The notes beneath the pieces are model-generated. The model searched no databases. It was not told the origin of the DNA and saw only the letters and a program-made list of their open reading frames with translations. A DNA stretch of 64,000 nucleotides. Origin: Microbacterium sp. AZCO (GTDB lineage: Bacteria; Actinomycetota; Actinomycetes; Actinomycetales; Microbacteriaceae). Below, in pieces: positions 55,789 to 64,000 of this stretch. Within the stretch, counting starts at the first letter, position 1; every line of letters begins with the position of its first letter. Made by a program: the position numbers and the translations under genes. The DNA lies in NCBI RefSeq assembly GCF_039614715.1, contig NZ_CP154857.1, positions 2,108,001-2,172,000 of the forward strand, written 5' to 3'.

Positions 55789-56666
55789 GAATTGCCCTCC
55801 GGCCGGGTGTTGTGCAGCTCGTAGGCGGGCTCGCGCCATCCGCGGATCGCCTCGACCATGCGCATCGCGTCGACCGTCTCGGGCACGTTGTGCGCGCGGA
55901 CGATGCGCGCGCCGTGCGTCGCGCACCAGACGGCCGCCGCGAGCGAGCCGGATAGCCGCTCGCCGCGCTGGCGGTCGAGCGCCTCGCCGATGAAGTCCTT
56001 GTTCGACAGCGCGACGAGCAGCACGTCGCCGAGCTCCGCGAGCTCGCCGAACCGCCGCGTCAGCTCGAGCGAGTGCCGCGTGTTCTTGTTGAGGTCGTGT
56101 CCGGGGTCGAGCACGATCCGCTCGGGCGGCACGCCCCGGCACAGCGCGAGGTCGCGGCGTTCGCGCAGGAAGTCGGCCACGTCGCGCACGACATCGTCAT
56201 ACCGCGGGAGGGGATGCTGCGTCCGCGGCGCGGCGAGGCTGTGCGCGATGACGATCGTGGCGTCGCTGTCGGCGACGACGTCGGCCATGCACGGATCGCG
56301 GAGGCCGGTCGTGTCGTTGACGATGCTCGCACCGGCATCGATCGCGGCCCGTGCGACCTCGGGATGGAAGGTGTCGACGCTCACGGCGACGATCGGCGCG
56401 AGCGCCGCGACGACGGGCACGACGCGCTCGATCTCGTCGGCGATCGGCAGCGCGGGTCCGGGTGCGAACGGCACGCCTCCCACGTCGACGATCTCGGCGC
56501 CGGCGGCCGCGGCATCCCTCCCCTTCTCGATCGCGGCGTCGAGGGCGTAGGTCGCACCGCGGTCGTAGAACGAGTCGGGCGTGCGGTTGACGATCGCCAT
56601 GACGGCGATGCGGCGGGAGAAGTCGATCGACCGCCCGCCGAGGCAGCGGACGGGATGCGCGATCAC
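55785..56666 (-). CDS. folP2: dihydropteroate-synthase homologue (FolP2-like)
   Basis: 293 aa from the GTG at 56666, overlapping the reductase stop by 4 bp. MAIVNRTPDSFYDRG, SVDTFHPEVARAAIDAGASIVNDTTG and DPGHDLNKNT align with DHPS. The loop that binds p-aminobenzoate (GGESTRPG in true DHPS) is GGVPFAPG here, so the normal activity is doubtful. Mycobacterial FolP2 paralogues likewise fail to act as DHPS. The real reaction is unknown; the riboflavin-like neighbour hints at pterin or flavin chemistry. Confidence 0.82.
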   Translation of the reverse strand: MIAHPVRCLGGRSIDFSRRIAVMAIVNRTPDSFYDRGATYALDAAIEKGRDAAAAGAEIVDVGGVPFAPGPALPIADEIERVVPVVAALAPIVAVSVDTFHPEVARAAIDAGASIVNDTTGLRDPCMADVVADSDATIVIAHSLAAPRTQHPLPRYDDVVRDVADFLRERRDLALCRGVPPERIVLDPGHDLNKNTRHSLELTRRFGELAELGDVLLVALSNKDFIGEALDRQRGERLSGSLAAAVWCATHGARIVRAHNVPETVDAMRMVEAIRGWREPAYELHNTRPEGNS

Positions 56667-57883
56667 GGGGCGAGCTCGTTGAGCGCGATCGACCCGTCGC
56701 GGAGCGCGTCGGCCGTGACCGGCGCCGCGTCGCGGATCAGGCGCTGCAGCTGCTCCTGGACGTCCCACACATTGACGTTCATCGCACCGACGATACGCGT
56801 GCCGTCGTGCCAGAACGCGATGAACTCGCGCGTCGCGACGTCGCCCCGCGTCACGACCCGCGCGTCCTTCATGAGCGGCGGGTAGCCCGAAAGCTCCATG
56901 CCGAGATCGAACTGATCGGTGTAGAAGTACGGGATCGAGTCATGGGATGCCGGCATCCCGAGCATCGACCGCGCCGCGACCTCGCCCGCCTTGAGGGCGT
57001 TGTCCCAGTGCTCGCTGCGCAGGTGCCGTTGGATCACCGGATGGTAGGCGTTGGCGACGTCGCCCGCCGCGAAGATGTTCGACGCGTCGGTGCGGAGCCT
57101 TTCGTCGACGACGATGCCGTTGTCGACGTCGATGCCGGCTCGCTCCGCGAGCGAGACGTTGGGCACGGCCCCGACCCCGATGACGACGAGGTCGGCGGGG
57201 ATCTCCTCGCCGTCGACGAAGACCCCGCTCACGCGCCCCGCCCCCGCGATGCGCTCGACCTGCACCGACGCGCGCAGGTCGACTCCCTTCTCGAGGTGCA
57301 GGTCGCGGAACACGGCGCCCATGTCCTCGCCCAGGGCCGCCTCGAGCGGCACGCGGCCGCGCTCGAGCACCGTCACCTCGTTGCCGAGGGTCTTGGCGGT
57401 CGCGGCGACCTCCATGCCGATCCAGCCCGAGCCGATGAGCACGAGCCGGCGGCCGCCGCCGCGCAGCTCGGCGGCGAGCGCATCGGAGTCGTCGAGGGTG
57501 CGGAGGGTGCGCACACCCTCCAGGTCGGCGCCGTCGAGCGGAAGCCGTCGCGGCGACGAGCCCGTCGCGAGGAGCAGCGCGTCGTAGGTGAGGGTCGAGC
57601 CGTCGTCGAGCGCGAGGCTCTGCCCCGCCGGCTCTAGGGAGGTCGCGGTCACTCCCGTGCGCAGCCCCACCCCCTTCTCCTCGTACCACGCGGCATCGTG
57701 GAGGATGACGGCATCCCGTCCCTCCTCCCCCGCGAGAAAGCCCTTCGACAGAGGCGGCCGCTGATAGGGGGGATGCTGCTCCGCCGCGACGACCGTGAGG
57801 TCGCCGTCGAAGCCCTCGTCGCGGAGCTTCTCGACCGCTGTGCCGGCGGCGAGGCCGCCGCCGACGATCACGTAGTGCGCCAT
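56663..57883 (-). CDS. FAD/NAD(P)-dependent ferredoxin-reductase-like oxidoreductase
   Basis: 406 aa, ATG at 57883 after GAGGAGG. Two Rossmann folds: VIVGGGLAAG (FAD) and LIGSGWIGMEVAATA (NAD), with IFAAGDVA as the second FAD motif and a C-terminal reductase domain. It resembles rubredoxin/ferredoxin reductases of monooxygenase systems. First of a three-gene overlapping operon; a divergent Cys-rich regulator faces it, so expression may follow iron-sulfur or redox state. Confidence 0.9.
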   Translation of the reverse strand: MAHYVIVGGGLAAGTAVEKLRDEGFDGDLTVVAAEQHPPYQRPPLSKGFLAGEEGRDAVILHDAAWYEEKGVGLRTGVTATSLEPAGQSLALDDGSTLTYDALLLATGSSPRRLPLDGADLEGVRTLRTLDDSDALAAELRGGGRRLVLIGSGWIGMEVAATAKTLGNEVTVLERGRVPLEAALGEDMGAVFRDLHLEKGVDLRASVQVERIAGAGRVSGVFVDGEEIPADLVVIGVGAVPNVSLAERAGIDVDNGIVVDERLRTDASNIFAAGDVANAYHPVIQRHLRSEHWDNALKAGEVAARSMLGMPASHDSIPYFYTDQFDLGMELSGYPPLMKDARVVTRGDVATREFIAFWHDGTRIVGAMNVNVWDVQEQLQRLIRDAAPVTADALRDGSIALNELAP

Positions 57884-57933
57884 GACTCCTCCTCGTCCGC
57901 AGGCTAGATCCGTCCTTTTCTTTTGTCAACCAT

Positions 57934-57952
57934 TACCGCTTTTAGAGCGGTA
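57934..57952. promoter_or_regulatory. operator of the SufR-like regulator
   Basis: TACCGCT-TTTAG-AGCGGTA, perfect 7-bp arms, overlapping the -10 box TAGGGT (57951-57956) of the regulator and the upstream region of the divergent reductase. Probably its autoregulatory site. Confidence 0.75.
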
Positions 57953-57962
57953 GGGTGGGGCC

Positions 57963-58610
57963 ATGATCGCCGCCAATCGTCTCGACGAGGTCGCCGCGCT
58001 GAGCGATCCGGTGCGTCGACGGCTGTACCGGCTCGCACGGGAGCGGCCCGTCGGTCGCGACGAAGCGGCGGAGGCCCTCGGCATCCCGCGCAGCACCGCC
58101 GCATTCCATCTCGATCGCCTCGCCGACGCCGGCCTCCTCGCGGTGTCCTATCGGCGCCTCTCGGGCCGGACGGGTCCCGGCGCGGGCCGGCCGTCCAAGC
58201 TCTACGCCGCCGTGTCGACCGACGTCGTCGGAAGCGTCCCCGAACGGCATTACGAGCTCGCGGGCTCGCTGCTCGCCTCGGCGATCGAGCGGGCCGAGAT
58301 CGACGCGGTGCCTGTCCGGGAGGCGCTCGTCAGCGTGGCTGCAGAGGCGGGCACCGGCATCGGGGCCCAGTCCGACGGACTCGACGAGGCGCTCGTGCGG
58401 TGCGGCTTCGAGCCGTCCGACGACGGCGCGGGCGGCATCTTGCTGCTGAACTGCCCGTTCCATGCACTAGCGACGGCGCACACCGACCTCGTCTGCCCCG
58501 CGAACGTCGCATTCGTGCGGGGGCTCGCGGAGGGCGCCGGCGATCCCCGCGACGCCGTCCTCCAGCCGCGCGACGGACACTGCTGCGTGCGGGTGCGCGT
58601 CGCCTCGTGA
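57963..58610 (+). CDS. SufR-like iron-sulfur/redox-sensing HTH regulator
   Basis: 215 aa, ATG at 57963 with TAGGGT six bases upstream. N-terminal ArsR-type winged helix (ALSDPVRRRLYRLA, LGIPRSTAAFHLDRLADAGLL). The C-terminal part has Cys147, Cys164, Cys178 and a Cys207-Cys208 pair, like the four Cys that hold a 4Fe-4S cluster in SufR, with slightly different spacing. The suf genes are not here; the divergent FAD reductase operon is the probable target. Confidence 0.75.
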   Translation: MIAANRLDEVAALSDPVRRRLYRLARERPVGRDEAAEALGIPRSTAAFHLDRLADAGLLAVSYRRLSGRTGPGAGRPSKLYAAVSTDVVGSVPERHYELAGSLLASAIERAEIDAVPVREALVSVAAEAGTGIGAQSDGLDEALVRCGFEPSDDGAGGILLLNCPFHALATAHTDLVCPANVAFVRGLAEGAGDPRDAVLQPRDGHCCVRVRVAS

Positions 58611-58677
58611 CGCCTCACTTGTCGCAACTGCGGCAGATATCCAGCGGCGGCGTGTATTCCCTCGACATAATGAGGGC

Positions 58678-59370
58678 ATGACCGCACCCCGCATCCTGGT
58701 CGTCGACGACGAGCCGAACATCCGCGACCTGCTCATCACGAGCCTCCGATTCGCCGGGTATCAGGTGAGGGCCGTCTCCAACGGCGCCCAGACGATCTCG
58801 GCCGTGCTCGAGGAGGAGCCCGACCTGATCATCCTCGACGTCATGCTCCCCGACATGAACGGCTTCAGCGTGACCAAGCGCCTCCGCGGCGCGGGATACA
58901 CGGCGCCCATCCTCTTCCTCACGGCGAAGGACGAGACCGAGGACAAGATCACCGGTCTCAACGCGGGCGGCGACGACTACGTCACGAAGCCCTTCTCGCT
59001 CGACGAGATCGTGGCGCGCATCCAGGCGATCCTGCGCCGGACGATGCAGGCCGACGAGGAGTCGGTCATCCGCGCCGGCGAGCTGACGATGGATCAGGAC
59101 ACGCACGACGTCGTCGTGGGAGAGGCCTCGATCGACCTCAGCCCCACCGAGTTCAAGCTGCTGCGCTACCTCATGCTCAACCCCAACCGCGTCCTGTCCA
59201 AGGCGCAGATCCTCGATCACGTCTGGGAGTACGACTTCAACGGCGACGCGGGCATCGTGGAGAGCTACATCTCCTACCTCCGCCGCAAGATCGACCCGCA
59301 CTCGACCGAGCCGCTCATCCAGACCAAGCGCGGCTTCGGCTACATGCTGAAGGCCGGCAAGACCGCCTGA
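58678..59370 (+). CDS. OmpR-family response regulator
   Basis: 230 aa, ATG at 58678, CATAAT at 58666-58671 six bases upstream. Receiver with acid pocket DDE (10-12), phospho-acceptor Asp54 and Lys in TKPF; then winged-helix DNA-binding domain (LSPTEFKLLRYLMLNPNRVLSKAQIL, VESYISYLRRKID, RGFGYML). Pairs with the kinase at 59435. Confidence 0.93.
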   Translation: MTAPRILVVDDEPNIRDLLITSLRFAGYQVRAVSNGAQTISAVLEEEPDLIILDVMLPDMNGFSVTKRLRGAGYTAPILFLTAKDETEDKITGLNAGGDDYVTKPFSLDEIVARIQAILRRTMQADEESVIRAGELTMDQDTHDVVVGEASIDLSPTEFKLLRYLMLNPNRVLSKAQILDHVWEYDFNGDAGIVESYISYLRRKIDPHSTEPLIQTKRGFGYMLKAGKTA

Positions 59371-59434
59371 CCGGCGGACAGCGCGAGTCGGCCGCCCCGC
59401 GGCCGTCGGGAGGCGACGAAGGGAGGCGGTCGCC

Positions 59435-61213
59435 CTGGCGACGAAGTCCGATGCGGTCACCACGTGGTGGCGCGGCATCAGCCTGCGCGCGAAGGTGACG
59501 GGTGTCACCGTCGCGCTGCTCGTCGTGGGCCTCGCCGCCGCCGGCATCGGCACGATGGCGTTCCTGCGCAACGCCCTCATCATCAATCTCAACGATCAGC
59601 TCGCGCAGCTGACGTCGACCGACGTCGCGGTCAACAGCCTCATCGACACGACTGTCGAGAACGGCCAGGCCACGTTCACGGCGAAACCGGATGCCGCGAC
59701 GGACTACTTCGTCGCGATCTACGGGCCGGACGGCTCCATGCAGATCACGGCGGGCGGCGACGACGACGCACCCCGGCCGCAGTTCCCCCCGACCCTCACG
59801 CTGCAGCACACGCAGGAGCGCGGCCTCGCGCCCACGGAGCTGCTGAGCGTCGACGGCAACTGGGTCTTCCACGCCAGCACGGACATCTACCAGCCGGTCG
59901 GCTCGGCGGAGCTCTATCCGCAGATGGTGGCGATGCCGCTCGCGCCGATCAACCGCGTCGTCACGACCTACCTCGGCATCTACGGCGTGCTCGCCCTCAT
60001 CACGATCGTCGCCGGCGCCCTCCTGACGCGCTGGCTCGTGACGCTCACGTTCCGCAGCCTCGGACAGGTCGAGTCGACCGCCATGACGATCGCCGCCGGC
60101 GACTTCAGTCTGCGCATGACCGACATCGAGCCGACCACGACCGAGGTCGGGCGACTCAAGATCGCCATCAACGCGATGCTCGACAGAGTGGATGCCGCGA
60201 TCTCACAGCGCGACTCGACGGTCCGGCAGATGCGCCGGTTCATCGGCGACGCGAGCCACGAGCTGCGCACTCCGCTCGTCACCGTCCGCGGCTACGCCGA
60301 GCTCTACCGGATGGGTGCGATCGAGGGCGACGACGATGTCGCGCAGGCGATGGACCGCATCGAGAGCGAGGCGAAGCGCATGGGCCTCCTCGTGGAGGAC
60401 CTCCTCGCGCTCGCGCGCCTCGACGAGCGGCGCGACGTCATCATCGGCCCGGTCGACCTCCGCCCCGTCGCACGCGATGCCGCGATGGACGTGCGCGCGG
60501 CATCCCCTCTCCGTCCCGTCACCGTGGTCGACACGACGGTCCTCCCGCCCCCGGAAGAGGCCGTCCCCGACGAGGAGTCCGAGCCGACCAACGAGCCGCC
60601 GGAGGCGAGCGCACCGAAGGGTCGCCGCGGCACGAGCACCCGGCCCGCGATCGCCCGCGCGGGCGCCTCGACCCTTTCGCTGCTGCGCCGCCGGCCGCGG
60701 CCGGTCCCCGCGACCCAGGCGTCCGGCGTCGGCGAGGCGCCGCCCGTCGCGCCCGTCGACCTCGGAGAGGCCGACGCCGCCTCCGCGACACCTCCCATCG
60801 TCCTCGGCGATGAGAACCGCATCCGCCAGGTCGTCGCGAACCTGCTGGGCAACGCCCGCCGATTCACGGCGGAGGACTCCCCCATCGAGCTGCACATCGG
60901 AGTGGATGCCGCGGCCGGCATGGGCTGGATCGAGGTGGTCGACCACGGCGAGGGCGTGCCCGACCAGATCAAGGACAAGATCTTCCAGCGCTTCTGGCGC
61001 GCCGACACGTCGCGCGCCCGCGAGACCGGGGGCACGGGCCTCGGTCTGTCGATCGTCGCCTCGATCGTCGAGGCGCTGCACGGCACGGTCGAGGTGCTCG
61101 ACACGCCGGGCGGAGGCGCGACGTTCCACGTCGCGCTGCCTCTCGTGCGCGAGCGCGGCGATCAGATCGACATCCTGACGCAGCCGATCCAGCGCCCCCG
61201 CGACGAGCGCTGA
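59435..61213 (+). CDS. sensor histidine kinase, probable CTG start
   Basis: 592 aa if begun at the CTG at 59435, which has GGGAGG eight bases upstream. The first standard start, GTG 59495, would cut off WWRGISLRAKV, the basic lead-in to the first membrane helix found in related kinases. Then extracytoplasmic sensor, second helix (YLGIYGVLALITIVAGALL), HAMP, HisKA with His275 (DASHELRTPL), N box and G boxes (GGTGLGLSI). Between HisKA and the ATPase domain an ~85-residue Pro/Glu/Arg-rich insert (about 370-453) is unusual. Cognate of the upstream regulator; signal unknown. Confidence 0.88.
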   Translation: MATKSDAVTTWWRGISLRAKVTGVTVALLVVGLAAAGIGTMAFLRNALIINLNDQLAQLTSTDVAVNSLIDTTVENGQATFTAKPDAATDYFVAIYGPDGSMQITAGGDDDAPRPQFPPTLTLQHTQERGLAPTELLSVDGNWVFHASTDIYQPVGSAELYPQMVAMPLAPINRVVTTYLGIYGVLALITIVAGALLTRWLVTLTFRSLGQVESTAMTIAAGDFSLRMTDIEPTTTEVGRLKIAINAMLDRVDAAISQRDSTVRQMRRFIGDASHELRTPLVTVRGYAELYRMGAIEGDDDVAQAMDRIESEAKRMGLLVEDLLALARLDERRDVIIGPVDLRPVARDAAMDVRAASPLRPVTVVDTTVLPPPEEAVPDEESEPTNEPPEASAPKGRRGTSTRPAIARAGASTLSLLRRRPRPVPATQASGVGEAPPVAPVDLGEADAASATPPIVLGDENRIRQVVANLLGNARRFTAEDSPIELHIGVDAAAGMGWIEVVDHGEGVPDQIKDKIFQRFWRADTSRARETGGTGLGLSIVASIVEALHGTVEVLDTPGGGATFHVALPLVRERGDQIDILTQPIQRPRDER

Positions 61214-61338
61214 CGCCCTCTCCTCCCCAGCTCTTCTCCGAAGCCGGGTCGCCCACAGCTGCGCCTGACGACACGGGATGCCGCACCCGCCGCCCGTAGC
61301 GTGATCGGCACGACACCCCCAACCCAGAGGAGTTCCCC

Positions 61339-61626
61339 ATGGCCGCCTTCTCCGTCGACAGCGACGCCGTCTTCGCCGCGACCGGTTCTGTCCGCGCGAC
61401 GATCGACCGCATCCAGGGCGAGACGCAGTCGATGCTCGCGCAGCTGACGCACCTGCAGTCCACCTGGTCGGGCGGTGCCGCCGTCGCCTTCCAGGGCGTC
61501 GTCGACCAGTGGCGGGCGACTCAGCGTCAGGTGGAGGACGCCCTCGCGGGCATCAACTCCGCGCTCGGCGTCGCGGCCCGCCAGTACGCCGACGCCGAGC
61601 AGGCGTCGATGGCGCTGTTCCGCTGA
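61339..61626 (+). CDS. WXG100-family (EsxA-like) protein
   Basis: 95 aa, ATG at 61339 with AGAGGAG upstream. Two-helix hairpin with the central WSG motif (STWSGGAAVAFQ), and length typical of WXG100 proteins, substrates of type VII secretion. No EccC-type ATPase or partner WXG gene is nearby, so the secretion system must be elsewhere if it is used. Confidence 0.88.
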   Translation: MAAFSVDSDAVFAATGSVRATIDRIQGETQSMLAQLTHLQSTWSGGAAVAFQGVVDQWRATQRQVEDALAGINSALGVAARQYADAEQASMALFR

Positions 61627-61730
61627 GCGGCGCGTTCGGTCTCGCGCCCCTCGCTCCACGACCGGGTCTGAAGGCTCCGGTCGTTGAGCGACGACGCGCA
61701 GCGACCGAGGCGAGACGCCCCGCACAGACG

Positions 61731-61764
61731 AAGAAGGCCCCCTCCCGAGGGAGGGGGCCTTCTT
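61731..61764. terminator. bidirectional terminator between WXG100 and groEL
   Basis: A 16-base arm AAGAAGGCCCCCTCCC and its complement with a minimal loop, 27 bp past the groEL stop codon. Strong stem with TTCTT on each strand. Confidence 0.85.
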
Positions 61765-61790
61765 GCGGTTCAGCTATCGCTGGGCGGGAC

Positions 61791-63446
<1,656 letters not shown>

Positions 63447-63473
63447 TTAGCACTCACAGATGCGGAGTGCTAA
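63447..63473. promoter_or_regulatory. CIRCE element of groEL
   Basis: TTAGCACTC-N9-GAGTGCTAA, a perfect match to CIRCE, 36 bp before the groEL start. Bound by the repressor HrcA until heat shock. Confidence 0.95.
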
Positions 63474-63479
63474 GCCATT

Positions 63480-63506
63480 CTGGCACTCGCCCCTAGGGAG
63501 TGCAAG
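63480..63506. promoter_or_regulatory. second, imperfect CIRCE element
   Basis: CTGGCACTC-N9-GAGTGCAAG, same 9-bp spacer, outer bases drifted; starts 6 bp after the first element. A weaker or relic HrcA site. Confidence 0.75.
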
Positions 63507-63533
63507 CCGCGCAGCATCCCTCCGACACACGAC

Positions 63534-63564
63534 GACACCCCGGGGCCTCGGCCGCCGGGGTGTC
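63534..63564 (-). terminator. terminator after the cold-shock gene
   Basis: GACACCCCGG and its complement with an 11-base loop, 13 bp past the stop codon of the gene at 63578. Confidence 0.75.
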
Positions 63565-63577
63565 GGGAAGTCAGTCG

Positions 63578-63781
63578 TCAGGCGACGATGCGCACAGACT
63601 CCGCCTGGGGACCCTTCTGCCCCGTGCCGACGGTGAACTCGACCTTCTGGCCCTCTTCGAGGACGCGGAACCCGCTCATGTCGATGTTGGAGTAGTGCAC
63701 GAAGACGTCCTGCCCATCCGCCACCGTGATGAAGCCGAAGCCCTTCTCGGCGTTGAACCACTTGACCGTGCCCTGCGTCAT
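63578..63781 (-). CDS. cspA: CspA-type cold-shock protein
   Basis: 67 aa from the ATG at 63781 with AGGAG eight bases upstream. The whole protein is the cold-shock domain: [14 protein letters not shown] (RNP1) and DVFVHYSNI (RNP2). Binds single-stranded RNA/DNA as a chaperone. Monocistronic. Confidence 0.95.
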   Translation of the reverse strand: MTQGTVKWFNAEKGFGFITVADGQDVFVHYSNIDMSGFRVLEEGQKVEFTVGTGQKGPQAESVRIVA

Positions 63782-63921
63782 TCGAATCACTCCTGTAGCC
63801 GTGTAGATGGGCCCATCGTATGGTTCGCCGGAATGCCGGAATCGCGCAGACGGCAACTGTTGACACCCCTGCCGCGAACTGTTTACCCCGCCGAAACACG
63901 CGGGTCGGCGGCGGCGTGCTC

Positions 63922-64000
63922 TCAGGGAGTGGGAGTGGCGCTGGGCGGGTTCGCGGTGCGGTCCAGGCCGAGCACGACGACGAGCTGCTTCTTCGCGCTC
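63922..64000 (-). CDS. C-terminal end of a LytR_C-domain-like protein
   Basis: 25 codons before a TGA at 63924-63922; the gene continues beyond the right edge. The end [17 protein letters not shown] resembles the last strand of the LytR C-terminal domain, and such a gene often precedes cspA in Microbacteriaceae. Identity is tentative because so little is visible. Confidence 0.5.
   Translation of the reverse strand, partial: SAKKQLVVVLGLDRTANPPSATPTP

Noticed and set aside
61339..61626. Part of a type VII secretion cluster
   Set aside because: Only one WXG100 gene; no secretion ATPase, mycosin or second Esx gene is near.

Overview
The window is GC-rich DNA from an actinobacterium, most probably a Microbacteriaceae such as Microbacterium. 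The evidence is the codon use, the DUF7882 gene, the imuA'-imuB-dnaE2 mutagenesis cassette, the XPB helicase pair, a DUF3027/cold-shock pair, and groEL with CIRCE sites but no groES. Many genes lack a Shine-Dalgarno sequence and instead carry a TANNNT box 6-8 nt before the start codon, as in leaderless actinobacterial mRNAs.

Region 1 (1-1139) is chromosome: the end of an SDR gene and a DUF7882 gene.

Region 2 (1140-23356) is a 22-kb integrated element inserted into the 3' end of a tRNA-Arg(CCU) gene. A 19-bp direct repeat (1140-1158 and 23338-23356) marks its ends, and tandem 11-bp-period integrase arm-type repeats lie just inside each end. It encodes a tyrosine integrase beside the tRNA, an excisionase-like HTH protein, a MobF-type relaxase-helicase and no visible mating-pore genes, so it looks mobilizable rather than self-transmissible. 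The cargo is conflict-related: hipBA plus a decayed second copy, a Fic protein, a secreted PASTA protein, a PIN-domain protein followed by an OLD-type ATPase-TOPRIM protein, a two-gene operon of an RHH/winged-helix protein and a GHKL ATPase, and a restriction module (Vsr, NaeI-like endonuclease, convergent cytosine-5 methyltransferase). The GHKL operon and the PIN/OLD pair are the best candidates for undescribed defence systems.

Region 3 (23436-40266) is housekeeping chromosome: DHA2 efflux pump, frameshifted medium-chain dehydrogenase, HesB-like and SOUL proteins, the SOS mutagenesis operon under a LexA box, isochorismatase-like hydrolase, a divergent EamA/MarR pair with twin operators, an HNH gene preceded by a probable small ORF ending inside a terminator loop, an M23 peptidase with a structured leader, a DtxR-type regulator and serC.

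Region 4 (40267-49664) is a carbohydrate locus: a peptide/oligosaccharide-type ABC operon (substrate-binding protein, two ATPases, two permeases; one ATPase frameshifted), a GH3 beta-glucosidase and a divergent TetR regulator. They plausibly import and hydrolyse a beta-linked oligosaccharide.

Region 5 (49673-64000) holds the DUF3027/cold-shock pair, an XPB helicase with its partner, an overlapping RibD-like/FolP2-like/ferredoxin-reductase-like operon facing a SufR-like regulator, a two-component system whose kinase probably starts at CTG, a WXG100 protein, GroEL with two CIRCE elements, a cold-shock protein and the 3' end of a LytR_C-type gene.
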